Source: Morchella semilibera (taxonomy: Eukaryota > Ascomycota > Pezizomycetes > Pezizales > Morchellaceae). From it: a stretch of DNA of 64,000 bases. This document shows positions 1 to 9,689 of this stretch, one piece after another. The translations under genes and the position numbers were made by a program. Every line of letters begins with the position of its first letter. The stretch's first letter is position 1. Under the pieces are notes generated by a model. The model did no database searches, was not told where the DNA came from, and saw only the letters and a list, made by a program, of their open reading frames with translations. The stretch is taken from positions 458,767-522,766 of the forward strand of contig CM018605.1 in the NCBI GenBank assembly GCA_009192285.1, read 5' to 3'.

Positions 1-1573
1 TTTACAGCGTTCTGTTACAGCAGGGTCCTTATCTCCTACATCAGGTTCTGTCTTGGCTTTTGGAGTAGCATTCGCGTAATTTTTAAGCTGGGCGACTTTT
101 TTCTGCTCTTCTGACAATGACGGGAGGTATGATGTGAGGTTATTTATGACAGTTAAGCCGCCGAACATTACTGTTGGTTTGCTGGTAGTTTCCTTTATTG
201 TTTCTAAGAGATTCTTGACGAACGACTTGTCCTTGCAGAGAGATTGCTTAACTGATGCTTTGAGTGTGGCATATGCCAGGCCTTCTACTGATGAATGCCG
301 TAAGTCAGTATCCTCCTGCAGTATCATACTTCTAAACACCATTGCCAGCTCGTCAATTCCTTTTGGCAATGTTCCTGGCTCTCCGACGCCAAACCGTACT
401 TTTGCGAGAATTGTGGAAGCGATGGCCTTTCCCGTGCCCTCTTTACTTTTTGATACCGCCTCTAAGTAATCCTCGCATTGTCCCGCAACAGCAGCCCTGC
501 AGTTTTTATCCACGCAAGCTGCATTCATCATTTCCAGCGCTGCCTTTTCAACGTCCCACTGGCGGCCTTGCAGGCTTGGAACAATTCCTTCAACAAATCC
601 ATCGGTCATGAACAATTGCGCAGCTACAGTTGGTACAAGAGGAAATATCGCCGCCGCAGCCGAGAACGCAATCCGAAGGTCGTCATCTGAGTCTTCGGCT
701 AACCGAGAAATCATGAACTTCCCCAACATACTTTCCGCAACTGCCTCATCGGCCTCCACAAACTTTGCCGTTGCAAGTGTGGCATGAGATCGCAAATCCT
801 CTGCTGAATTTATATCCAACATCTCCAGTAATCTCCCTAATGCATCTTGTCCTACGAGAGAATGCAGCTCGTCGGCATGTGCTGCGAGTAATCTTGCAAC
901 GGATCTGCCGGCCGCTAATTGTCTATCCTTCTCCCGAAGCTTTAGGCTTTCGAGGAAGGCTTTAAAACACTCTCTCAGGCATTTATTCTTTTTTTCTACC
1001 GCCTTCCAAGCCGCAGGGTCTAGTAGTACCACTACAAGCCCATCTACGGCAGCTCCTCCAAGCCCCATAAATGTGTTAAACACCTGGCTAACATCCCTCT
1101 CTAGTAAACTGGCCAAATATTCCCTCCCACTTCTGCTAGCTTTCAGGATGCCGCCTACCACTTCACCCCCCTCGGGATACGGGATAGTATTGGCATGTGC
1201 GAAAAGCAATTCAAGACATTCTATAACTATCGAAGGCTGCAGGCTAAGACTTGGATCCTTCAACGCTTGCACCAGTTCTCTACCCGCACCAGACGATGAT
1301 TCAACCACAAGGCTCTGGCAAAGTCTGGATACTGGAGGGACATTCTGGTCTTTCTGAAAAGTGTGGAACGCGCGTAGTACTGTTTCGTTGCGAGGTGCTA
1401 AGGAGAGGGCTTCACGCAGGGAACGAATTGCGTCCTAGGGCTAATAGTTAGATGTTTTTTCCGTGCTTTGTGCGGATGGGAATGCTTGCATCGTGGCTGC
1501 CGGCCCTGAGATATTCGAGTGACTTTATAGCAAGCGATGAGGCTCGGTCCTCGTGTTCAGAGGTTGCCGACAT
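1..1573 (-). CDS. SHE4: UNC-45/Cro1/She4-type myosin chaperone, partial
   Basis: Armadillo-repeat co-chaperone that in fungi folds and stabilises myosin motors and so supports actin-based transport, endocytosis and hyphal growth (family knowledge). Two exons are seen, 1573-1490 and 1434 to the left edge, and the frame is still open at position 1, so the C-terminal part lies outside the window. Near the edge the translation contains SSVEGLAYATLKASVKQ, the hallmark of the UNC-45/Cro1/She4 central domain, after a long all-helical region rich in Leu and Ala. The start at 1573 gives MSATSEHEDRASSLAIKSLE, which is followed after the intron by a TPR-like stretch (DAIRSLREALSLAPRNE). The intron (1435-1489) appears to start with GC rather than GT: it has GCAAGC at the donor, CTAAC as branch point and CTAG as acceptor. 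Without it the first exon runs into a stop. Downstream neighbour 2140-6036 is unrelated and on the same strand. Confidence 0.85.
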
Positions 1574-2139
1574 TGCACTCGGAGGTTGTGTAGAAGGTTT
1601 GGTTTAGTTGAGGCTCCAGAGGCTTCCCCACCTTACATAATGCTCATGCGAGAAATGGGGAGCCCGTCAACTTGTCGCCAGACGGAGTGAGGGTTAGCTG
1701 CCAGCTCCCGGTACTTACATGTATGTACTAAGTATTTACTTATTTACAAAATTTGAGTAAATTCATGAGACTTTTTTTATAGTGATTTATATCTACATCC
1801 CATTAGCCCAGTCTTGGGCTTAGATACACTTTTCAGCAGATAGTGATGACAAATCATTTTGGAAATGATCGAAACTGCATGTACTCAAGTACATGTAGTA
1901 ATGAAATCTTCAACCCTGGAGTAATATACAATCCCCCGTACCTGGAAAAAATACTCCATGCGCCAACAGCTATAAATACATGAACGAAATTAAAAGTAAA
2001 GAAAACGCCGCCCAACGCCAAAAACAAAAACCAAAAACAACCAAAATATTACAACGATGAATAGAAAAAAAAAAAAATAGGAAATAAAATATAAACTAGC
2101 AAAATTAGAAGATTAAAATGATGAACGCGACACGAAAAT
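1574..2139. other. Intergenic, no gene seen
   Basis: Promoter side of the She4-like gene and 3' flank of the ankyrin kinase gene. AT-rich towards 2000-2110 with A-runs. It holds two TACATGTA palindromes at 1726 and 1890. No ORF of interest. Confidence 0.7.
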
Positions 2140-5100
2140 TCAGTTAGGCAAAAGCCAGTCAGACTTGTGCCCAGTGGCCCCCCAAACTGTAAACCGGCTG
2201 ATATCCATTTTCCGCCTCAGTATATCCACGATGTCCTTGTTACCATTCTCGATAGCTATATCAAGAACTGTCCGGCCTTTTCTGTCCTTTATTTTCCATT
2301 CAGCTCCATATGATATGAGCAACAAGATGATATCCTTTCGCTTCAATTGAACCGCAAGATGTAAAGGGGTGTATCCCCCATGGCGAAGCCGCGTACGAGT
2401 TCTTGCTGTTAAAGCTGCTCCATCCTCCTCTGCCGTCTCTTTTTGACCCATGAATACCGCCGCAGGGAGTGGCGTCCGTCGATCTGAAGTCTTTACTGAG
2501 ACTCTTGCCCCATACCTCAGTAGTAATTCTACGACAGCTTTGTGTCCTCGTCCCACAGCTTCATGAAGTGGCGTCCATCCAGCTGAGTTCCTCGCTTCAA
2601 TTTCCGCTCCGCTGCTCAGTAGTAATTTCACTACTCCTTTTTGCCCCTGGAAAGCCGCCTCGTGAAGTGCTGTCCATCCATCTGAAGTCTTTGCGGCGGT
2701 ACTTGCTCTTTTATCAAGCAGCAACTTCACAACACCTTGGTGTCCTGATGAGCTGCTTCATGGAGTGGTGTCCAGTTATAATTATCTGAAGTCTTTACTG
2801 CTGCTTTGGCTCCCTTTTCTAACAGCAGGGCCACTACCTTTTCGTCACCCCCGTAGGCTGCCAGGTGCAATGGTGCGTCCCCATTGTTATTCTTCTCGTC
2901 GACCTTAGCTCCATAGAACATTAACAACTCCACAATATCGGGGCGACCTTTTGTGGTAGCTAGATGCAGGGCTGTCTTCCCGTCTTTATCCTTCGCCGTT
3001 GCTTGAACCCCGCATTCCAGTAGCAAACTCACAATAGGCCTTTTACCCTGACCTGCAGCCATGTGCAGTTCTACCCAGCCTTCTGCTCTATTGTCTAGTA
3101 GAAATCGCACCATACTTTTGCGACCTTCATGGGCAGCTAGGTAAAGCGCCGTTACTCCCTTATTCGTCCTTGCTAAAATATCTGCGCCACTAGAGAGAAG
3201 CAACTTGCCATGCCAATATATCCCTGATGTGCAGCACAGTGTAAAGCTGTCCGTCCTCCATCCGTCTTTTCCGAAACCTTTACCCCATTTTTCAATAGTA
3301 ACTTGGCCATATCAGTGAGCCCCTGGTTGGCTGCTTCGTGTAAGGTTGTCCATCCTCCAGCCGATCTTGCTAAAAGATCCGCCCCGTTATTCAACAACAA
3401 TTTTACCGTAAAATCATGCCCCTTGTGAGCTGCGGCATGCAAAGATGTCCAATTCCCTTTTGATTTCGTGGATGTTTTCGCTCCGTTCTTCAAAAGTAGT
3501 GTGACCATTTCATTGTGACCTCGACGGGCTGCGTCGTGCAATGGCGTCCACCCCTTACCGGATCGTGCTGCAATATCTGCTCCATTTCTTAACAGTAGCT
3601 TCACCATATCATCGTGTCCTTGGCGTGCAGCAATATATATTGGCGTCCATCCTAAGCCAGATTTGGCTTCGATATTTGCCTGTTTTTCCAGAAGTAATTT
3701 TGCCATTCCAATATCGCCTTTCTTAGCGACAAGATACAGAGCTGTAGTTTTTTCTTCCGTCTTTGCCTCAATATTTACCCCACTTTCAAGAAGTAGCTTT
3801 ACCATGGAGGTATAGCCATGGTAAGCCGCGCTGTGCAAAGGTGTCCATCCTTCATCTGACCTCGACTCTATATCCGACCCTTTATTCTTTAACAACAATC
3901 TCACCATCTCTACATGTTCTGTTTAGCAGCGAGGTATATAGCTGTATGAGCATTTTCCGTCTTTACGCCAACGTCCGCCCCGCGATTGACAAGTAGGCGT
4001 GCGACGACAATGTGCCCCCGGTGAGCTGCGTAGTGCAATGCCGTCCATTCTTGATTCGATTTAACTGCGACATCTGCGCCATTATCAAGGAGCAGCCTTG
4101 CTGTTTCTCTAAGGCCTTTCTGCGCCGCAAAATGCAATGCGGTCAGCCCCAGAGTTGTTTTGGCCGAGACTCTTGCCCCACTCTTCAGTAAAAGCTTCAC
4201 TGTCTCAGTATGGCCTTCCAGTGAGGCTATGTGAAGTGCAGTCCTCCCGTCCTTTGTCTTTAATGCAATATTTGCTCCTTTCTGTAAAAGCACTTTCATG
4301 ATATCGGTATCCCCCTGCTGGGCCGTGGCGTGCAATACGGTTAAACCTTCATCGGATTTTGCTATAATATCTGCTCCCTTCTCGATAAGCAGCTTTAGCA
4401 TTTTGATGTGCCCATTTTGGGCTGCATAATATAGTGGCGTCCTTCCCGAGTATCCAGACGCAATATCTGCCCCCTTACCCAGCAAGAGCTTCGCCATACC
4501 AATGTGACCCTCTTGGGCGGCCAGACACAAAGCGGTTGTTCTGTCCTTTGCCCTTAGCTCACAGTCCGCTCCGCTCTTGATCAGCAAATCAGCTATGTCG
4601 ATATGACCACCATACGCCGCCATATGTAGCGGTGTTTTTCCATCCCCCGTAAGGCTATAAGAGACGTCCGCTCCTTTGGCTAGGAGTAACTTTGACATAT
4701 CCACTCCACCCATAATCGCCGCCACATGCAGTGCTGTGTAGCCATCTTTCTCTTTTGCCATGACGTTTACCCCATGATCCAAAAGCAACTTCGCCCAGCT
4801 CAAATTGCCCTTCTCGACCACCAGGCGGAGAGCTCTCGCAGACTCTGCCTCTGACCTTGTGAGCACCCCCTTTCTCAGCGCTAATCGAACGGATTCTTCC
4901 GCCCCCGATAGGATTGCTGTAACTAATGGCATACCATTTTTGTCCGATAGTTCCGTGGAAGAACTATTCAGAGTCATTGGTACGAAGAATGACCTCCGTT
5001 GCAGACCATACAGAATTTTCATCCAGAAGGTAGCGTCTTTGTGCCTTAGCCAAGGCTCCTTGAGAGCTTCTTGAGCGGTAGTCCGGTTCTCTGGTAGTGG

Positions 5101-6036
5101 AGCTAGCAATTTGATAATAAAGTCGGTTGCTTCGGCGGATACCTCCCTCGCGATAAGCTTTGCAGTTGGAAGGCCAATCTTACCCCGGGCGTAATCATTC
5201 AACTCCGGAGTATTAAATGGTGTGTCTCCAGTAAGCATGGTATGCACTAGACATCCAAGTGACCATATATCAACGGAATTATCGTATACTGATGTTCCTC
5301 TATCCAAATAATCGTCCAAGATTTCTGGCGCAGAGTATTTCGGGGTCCCTACGGTGGTGCGTAATTGGGTGCCATTCCGCTCCTGTTTGGAAATACCAAA
5401 ATCCCCGATTTTGACGATCAAAGGTTCCTTTTTATCAATAAGGATGTTCTATATAAACTGTCAGTCCCATAAAACCTTGGAGACCCAGTTCATGAAGACT
5501 AACCTCTGGTTTGAGATCTCGGTGGCAAAAGTTATTTGAATGCATGATCTTCAATCCTTCAAGGAGTTGCAATGTGACCGACTTCGCGACATTTTCGGAC
5601 ATTACTCCCTTTTCCGTAATGAAACTTGAGAGGTTTCCGCATTGGACATATTCCATGGCGAGGTAAATGCTTTCTTCTTTCTCAAACCACCCGAAAAATT
5701 CCACAAAGTGCTGAGGATACTATACAAGAGTCATTACTTTTTAATTCTCTTTCGAGATATTCCAAACCAAGGCATAATACATACCGCTTTTAACTCCGTC
5801 AGAGCAAGTAATTCCTGTGAACATCCTAATATACTACGTCCCCTGTATATTTTTTTCACGGCCCTAACCTCGCCTTTTTCTCCTTTTTCTAGCCATACTA
5901 TCCCACCACTACCACTCCCCAGATCTTTATCTTTGATCCATTTTTGTGTAGTTGAATTGGTGGTGTGTTTGCAATAACCCTCGAAAAACTCAGTGTCATA
6001 TTTGTATGTTTCGAATCGCTCCAAAAAGCCCGACAT
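2140..6036 (-). CDS. Ser/Thr protein kinase fused to about 28 ankyrin repeats (apparent frameshifts)
   Basis: Exons 6036-5785, 5719-5504 and 5448-2140. The N-terminal protein kinase domain looks catalytically complete. It has a glycine loop GSGSGGIV near residue 41, AVKK lysine near 61, HRDLKPEN with D152 and N157, DFG at D172 and an activation-loop end YSAPEIL. Residue N157 is supplied by the acceptor TATATAG at 5449; a later AG would lose it. From about residue 290 to the end run roughly 28 ankyrin repeats with the usual TPLHxAAxxGH and VxLLLxxGA cores. The ankyrin region is broken by three apparent single-base losses near 3917, 3204 and 2743. Each lies where one restored base would continue a repeat exactly, and two repeats (around 3095 and 2420) are internally shortened. 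A kinase with this tail is probably a signalling or interaction scaffold, but substrate and role are unknown. It could be a recent pseudogene or an intact gene with sequencing errors. Confidence 0.8.
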
Positions 6037-6237
6037 TTTATTCGCAATGATTAGAGGAGATCGTAGCGAAGGATTTCATGTCCAATAAGTACTATCTATG
6101 CAAGGCTTTATATAATTACCCGTTGCCTGCCTAGCCAGCACCCAAGCCCCCATAAGGCAGCACAAGGGTGTGTCACTACATAGCCCAGGACTTCTGCAGT
6201 ACCCGAAGAGCCTACACTGATGTCACCGTTCGCGCGC

Positions 6238-6309
6238 GGGGTTTTAACGAACACGGGGTTTTGGCGCCTAAACTGTCTGTTCGCCAAAACCCCGTGTTCA
6301 CCAAAACCC
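6238..6309. repeat. Hairpin-forming inverted repeat
   Basis: Left arm 6238-6266 and right arm 6282-6309 are near-perfect reverse complements sharing the core GAACACGGGGTTTTGGCG, with a 15-base spacer. The arms differ only by small changes around 6246-6248. It resembles a degenerate MITE or foldback insertion; no clear target duplication is visible. Confidence 0.75.
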
Positions 6310-6347
6310 TGCTGTACCCGTACTACCAGTATCCAGGATTAAGGCTT

Positions 6348-6605
6348 AGCATAGTAGAGAGTATTTAACAAGTGCCAAAACCGACAATTTACACTTCGCC
6401 ACATTGCCGAAACCGTCAATTTTCTACATATCCTGCCAGGGTATTTCACAGAAAGCGTGAAGTACTGTTTACCTGCGGAGTTTCTACTATCATGCCTTCC
6501 ATGTGTGGTTAATTAGGTGACTGAGAGGGACAGTCCCGCAACCGTCACTTTCAAAGTGTCAATTATCGGATTTGACACTTAATAAATACTCTCTAGTGCG
6601 ATGCT
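6348..6605. mobile_element. Degenerate foldback/MITE-like element, about 258 bp
   Basis: Left arm 6348-6394 (starting AGCATAGTAGAGAGTATTT) is the diverged reverse complement of the right arm 6556-6605 (ending AAATACTCTCTAGTGCGATGCT when read through). Roughly four fifths of positions pair. The interior holds a second partial copy of the AACCGxCAATTT motif near 6405. No coding capacity. Likely a decayed non-autonomous DNA transposon. Confidence 0.6.
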
Positions 6606-6630
6606 GCAAACTACATGTAGTTACAGTTAA

Positions 6631-6840
6631 GTAGACCGTGTGCACCTGTGGCGAGCATCCTATCTGACCTCTAAGGATCTACTACGGGTGTAGGGGTAAG
6701 TCTGGCGACAGTAAGAACTGTTGCAACGACAGGCTGAGGCTCCAGTGTCGCCAGACTTACCCCTACACCCGTAGTACTACAAACGAGGGCCTTTATTATG
6801 CGGCACAGGTACATGCTCGCCACAGGTGCACACGGTCTAC
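6631..6840. mobile_element. Foldback element with 28-bp perfect inverted ends, host of a nested MITE
   Basis: Ends 6631-6658 and 6813-6840 are a perfect 28-bp inverted repeat starting GTAGACCGTGTGCACCTG. The interior contains the complete smaller element at 6682-6774, so the outer element was there first. No ORF and no convincing target duplication outside the ends. Classed as a non-autonomous DNA element of unknown superfamily. Confidence 0.65.
6682..6774. mobile_element. 93-bp MITE, Tc1/mariner-like, TA target duplication
   Basis: Perfect 29-bp terminal inverted repeats (6682-6710 and 6746-6774) start CTACGGGTGTAGGGG and are flanked on both sides by TA (6680-6681, 6775-6776), as expected for Tc1/mariner/pogo insertion. 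The core contains CTGTTGCAACGAC, which recurs in the related copy at 51689-51784. It is nested inside the element at 6631-6840. It is too small to code and would need a transposase in trans. Confidence 0.8.
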
Positions 6841-7076
6841 AGCCACTCTTCAGAAGTGTCCGTGATTCATATAAGAGGGTCAGTGCCCAATTTGAGTTGT
6901 AGTACCAAAGAACTCAAATGTATCTATAGAATTATAGAAACCTGATAACAGAGAATAAAAACACCATGAACACCTAATACTGATTTTAGCCTCCATTAAG
7001 TACTAGTGGCTTGAGATTTTAAACATTTCGAATTCAATCCACAGTTTGATAACTGACTTGAGCCGGACATGTCGAA

Positions 7077-7310
7077 TCACGAACACTTTTGATGAGTGGC
7101 TGTACATGTAAATAACAAAAAAAACCCATGCCATGAAAAGTACATTATATCCCCAGCATAATTAAAGTCCAGTTTGGTAAAGTAATTAGCCCGCGCTAGA
7201 TTGGCCATGGTCTCCGGTGTGAGGGGAAGAGGGTATCTATCCTTAACTGTTATGGCGTTCTGCAACTTCCGACTAGAAATGGAGGATCAGCCATGAGGTA
7301 TACCCGTCTT
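7077..7310 (-). mobile_element. Fossil of a Ty3/gypsy-type LTR retrotransposon (reverse transcriptase part)
   Basis: A short stretch resembles the start of the reverse transcriptase palm of Ty3/gypsy elements (motifs [13 protein letters not shown] and YFTKLD). It is a small, broken and isolated fragment. I see no LTRs, gag, protease or integrase around it. It looks old. Confidence 0.7.
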
Positions 7311-7765
7311 TAGATCTACCGCCCCCGAGTTCACAACGTACCATCTATACGTACACAGCAAGTTAACGAACTAATTTGGCTACATTAATTGCGAGCCCTA
7401 TAAAGTTCACTGTGCAACATGAAGGATTACTCACGCGGCGGCTTCTCCCCCGAATCAAGCGCCCTTAGAGCTTGTAGATATCTCATTATCCTATGATCAT
7501 CTTGTAGCACAAAATGTGGGGAACCGGATGGCTGGCTGATTAAGCGCTCAAGACTCCCACGAATCCTACAATACTGCCAAAGCCGAGAAAAAAGGGCTCC
7601 AACGCACTTTGAATTCGAAGAATACATATATCTCGAACCCTAGTGTGGCTAGATCAATTGATCATTTAACTCTTTGTTCTATAAAGGCATATTCATACGC
7701 CGGTCAGGGTTAAAGGAATTCGTCACCGTTAGAAATAATTGCCTCTCTAGCTACAATAGGGCGTA

Positions 7766-7860
7766 TTGGCCAAGAACTTCTGAGTAAATATTTAGTTCTT
7801 GGCGACTGGTTTTTGGTGTGGATAACCCACCAAGAGCTCGAAATTTGAACTCAAAATTTG
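7766..7860 (+). repeat. Dispersed repeat, copy 1 (copy 2 at 51825-51909)
   Basis: Starts TTGGCCAAGAACTTCTGAG and continues through TAAATATTTAGTTCTTGGCG and a CCCACCAAGA block. The same order of blocks is present at 51825-51909 with scattered substitutions. It contains an internal inverted repeat CCAAGAACT/AGTTCTTGG. Probably a terminal piece or short derivative of a DNA transposon; the full element is not visible. Confidence 0.65.
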
Positions 7861-8570
7861 AAAATATGAGTGTGGCCAACACGCTCTAATTACACAGCCC
7901 CGTGCATTGACTTGAGTACCGCCATTAAAATTGGCTATGCATATGAAATCAAAATTGCTATAAGCAGACTGATCTACCCCTTCAACCAATCGTGAAGCAG
8001 GTAATCCCTGGCCGGAGATAGCCCATTTTTCGAGTTTTTGCGGTATATCCTCCCAACGTAGAAGTAGTGCGCACTCAAAGACAAGTGTGCGAAGCAATGA
8101 TCATAATTCGATGGTATCACCACATCCTTTGGTAGCATTCAGCTAACCCTCAGCCCATTCCCACCAGTCATACCCGTCTAAGGTCGCAACCTGAGTCCTA
8201 CGCAAGGTACCTCATAGAAATACCCCAGTCTTATTTAGGCCTTCTATTTTTTTCAGCTGGAGAGTGTGTGATATCTGGTGAATCTCATCCATGTGATGGC
8301 ATTTCTAAAAGCCCAAACTCCCAATACAGTGCAGACCATGGACCAGATATCCGTGTCTTGGTTTTTTTTGTTAAAAAAAAAAAGCAAAAAAAAGCAAAAA
8401 AACAAACAAAAACAGCCCACAAACCCCTCCAGCTAAATCTACCTCTTCTAAGTCTGCCTCACCATCCCAGTGTACGAGCACGAAGTTTATACACAGCCAT
8501 TTATGATCACATCGTTGCAACATGGCAAACGCTCGAGCTGGGCTTGGGCTTCACCTCACGGGAAACATTA

Positions 8571-8726
8571 TCCCTTAGTCTGTCAATGCTGACCCCCCTA
8601 TAATAGAGGAATTAAATTTGTATGGAGGATCTATTATTTGATAAGGGAGATAACGGGATCTATTAGTAAAGCCACACAAAATTTGCTTCTTCTTGGGGGT
8701 CAGCATTTTACTGACAGACTAAGGGA
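8571..8726. mobile_element. 156-bp MITE, Tc1/mariner-like, TA target duplication
   Basis: Terminal inverted repeats begin TCCCTTAGTCTGTCA (8571-8585 and, reversed, 8712-8726) and continue as ATGCTGACCCCC, with a five-base insertion in the right arm. TA dinucleotides flank both ends (8569-8570, 8727-8728). Non-coding interior. A diverged relative lies at 54277-54395 and shares GAGGAATTA and TTAGTAAAGCCA. Confidence 0.8.
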
Positions 8727-9689
8727 TACAGTCGGGGTACAGAAGTTTTGGTAGTTTTTGATGGCCGTTGCAACGCAAAATTTGTATGGGAACACCATAC
8801 AAAATCAGAAATCCTTGAAAGACCATCTTGAAAAACACATCACACACACCTGGAAAGTGGGCTCAAAATTCTAGAATCTGAGCTCCATCTTGAGATAATT
8901 TCTAATGTCTTCTTAAGTGATAGAATTTTTTGTCCAACACTGAGTGGTTGGTTTAGATCGCTAAACACGGCTACTTTGGCTGTAAAAGGTGTAATCTACC
9001 AAAATTTATGTCCTAGTACTATATATATGCGATGATTCTCTGGCCTTTAATAGATACTAAAAAATATATATACCTCAAGCATATTCAATGCGCCTCAATA
9101 CCCATACATTACCCTCCGATATATCATGTGCCTGGGTGGGCGCTTGATATAGAAAGATACATGTACTACATGCAGTGTTCAAACCCTGGGACCAAGAGCC
9201 AAACACAGTGGAACATAGGAGATTCGCATCCAATTAGAAGTCTCCCTATGGTATTTTACGTACGTTATATTTGTTTCGTATATATAATTAGGGCTTCTAT
9301 AGTCTAATGTAAGTCATGACTTTCTTTTATTTATACTCGTACGTGCGAGTGTATCGTAGGTTTTCTGTTAACGAGTGATACTCTGTGGTTAAGAAACTAC
9401 ATGTGCGTATACATCACAAAAAACCCTAGTTTGATATTTCCTCATGGGAATCAGATGCTTAGTCAGAAATACTGAGATAACTAAATTCGATTTTATGGTT
9501 TCCACTCCCAATGCCCCGTAGCATAAAAATTTTAAGCGTTAAACATTTACTCCATATGCCCGCCCATAAATACCCATAAATAAACACCTATCCCTTAGTA
9601 ACCTGCAGAAAGAAATTATATATACAAAAAAAATCCTACTCTTCGAATGAATCGATATAATCGGTATTTAACCGTCGCGCCCAAGCTAT

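Larger units (their letters stand above)
6037..7076. other. Gene-free repeat island with foldback elements
   Basis: No credible gene. The stretch is the divergent flank of the kinase gene followed by at least three foldback structures, listed separately (6238-6309, 6348-6605, 6631-6840), and a tiny TIR element nested in the last one. TACATGTA occurs at 6612. Confidence 0.7.
7311..9689. other. Gene-free repeat-rich stretch
   Basis: No supported gene. Short ORFs at 7427-7627 and 7792-8097 (both -) match no family I recognise, and the second overlaps a dispersed repeat. The stretch contains that dispersed repeat (7766-7860), a MITE (8571-8726), A-rich low complexity near 8375-8410 and a TACATGTA at 9168. 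It ends in the AT-rich 3' flank of the next gene. Confidence 0.6.

Noticed and set aside
5421-5450. Loss of the catalytic-loop Asn in the ankyrin kinase
   Set aside because: It disappears if the intron ends at 5449 (TATATAG); the exon then begins with the Asn of HRDLKPEN.
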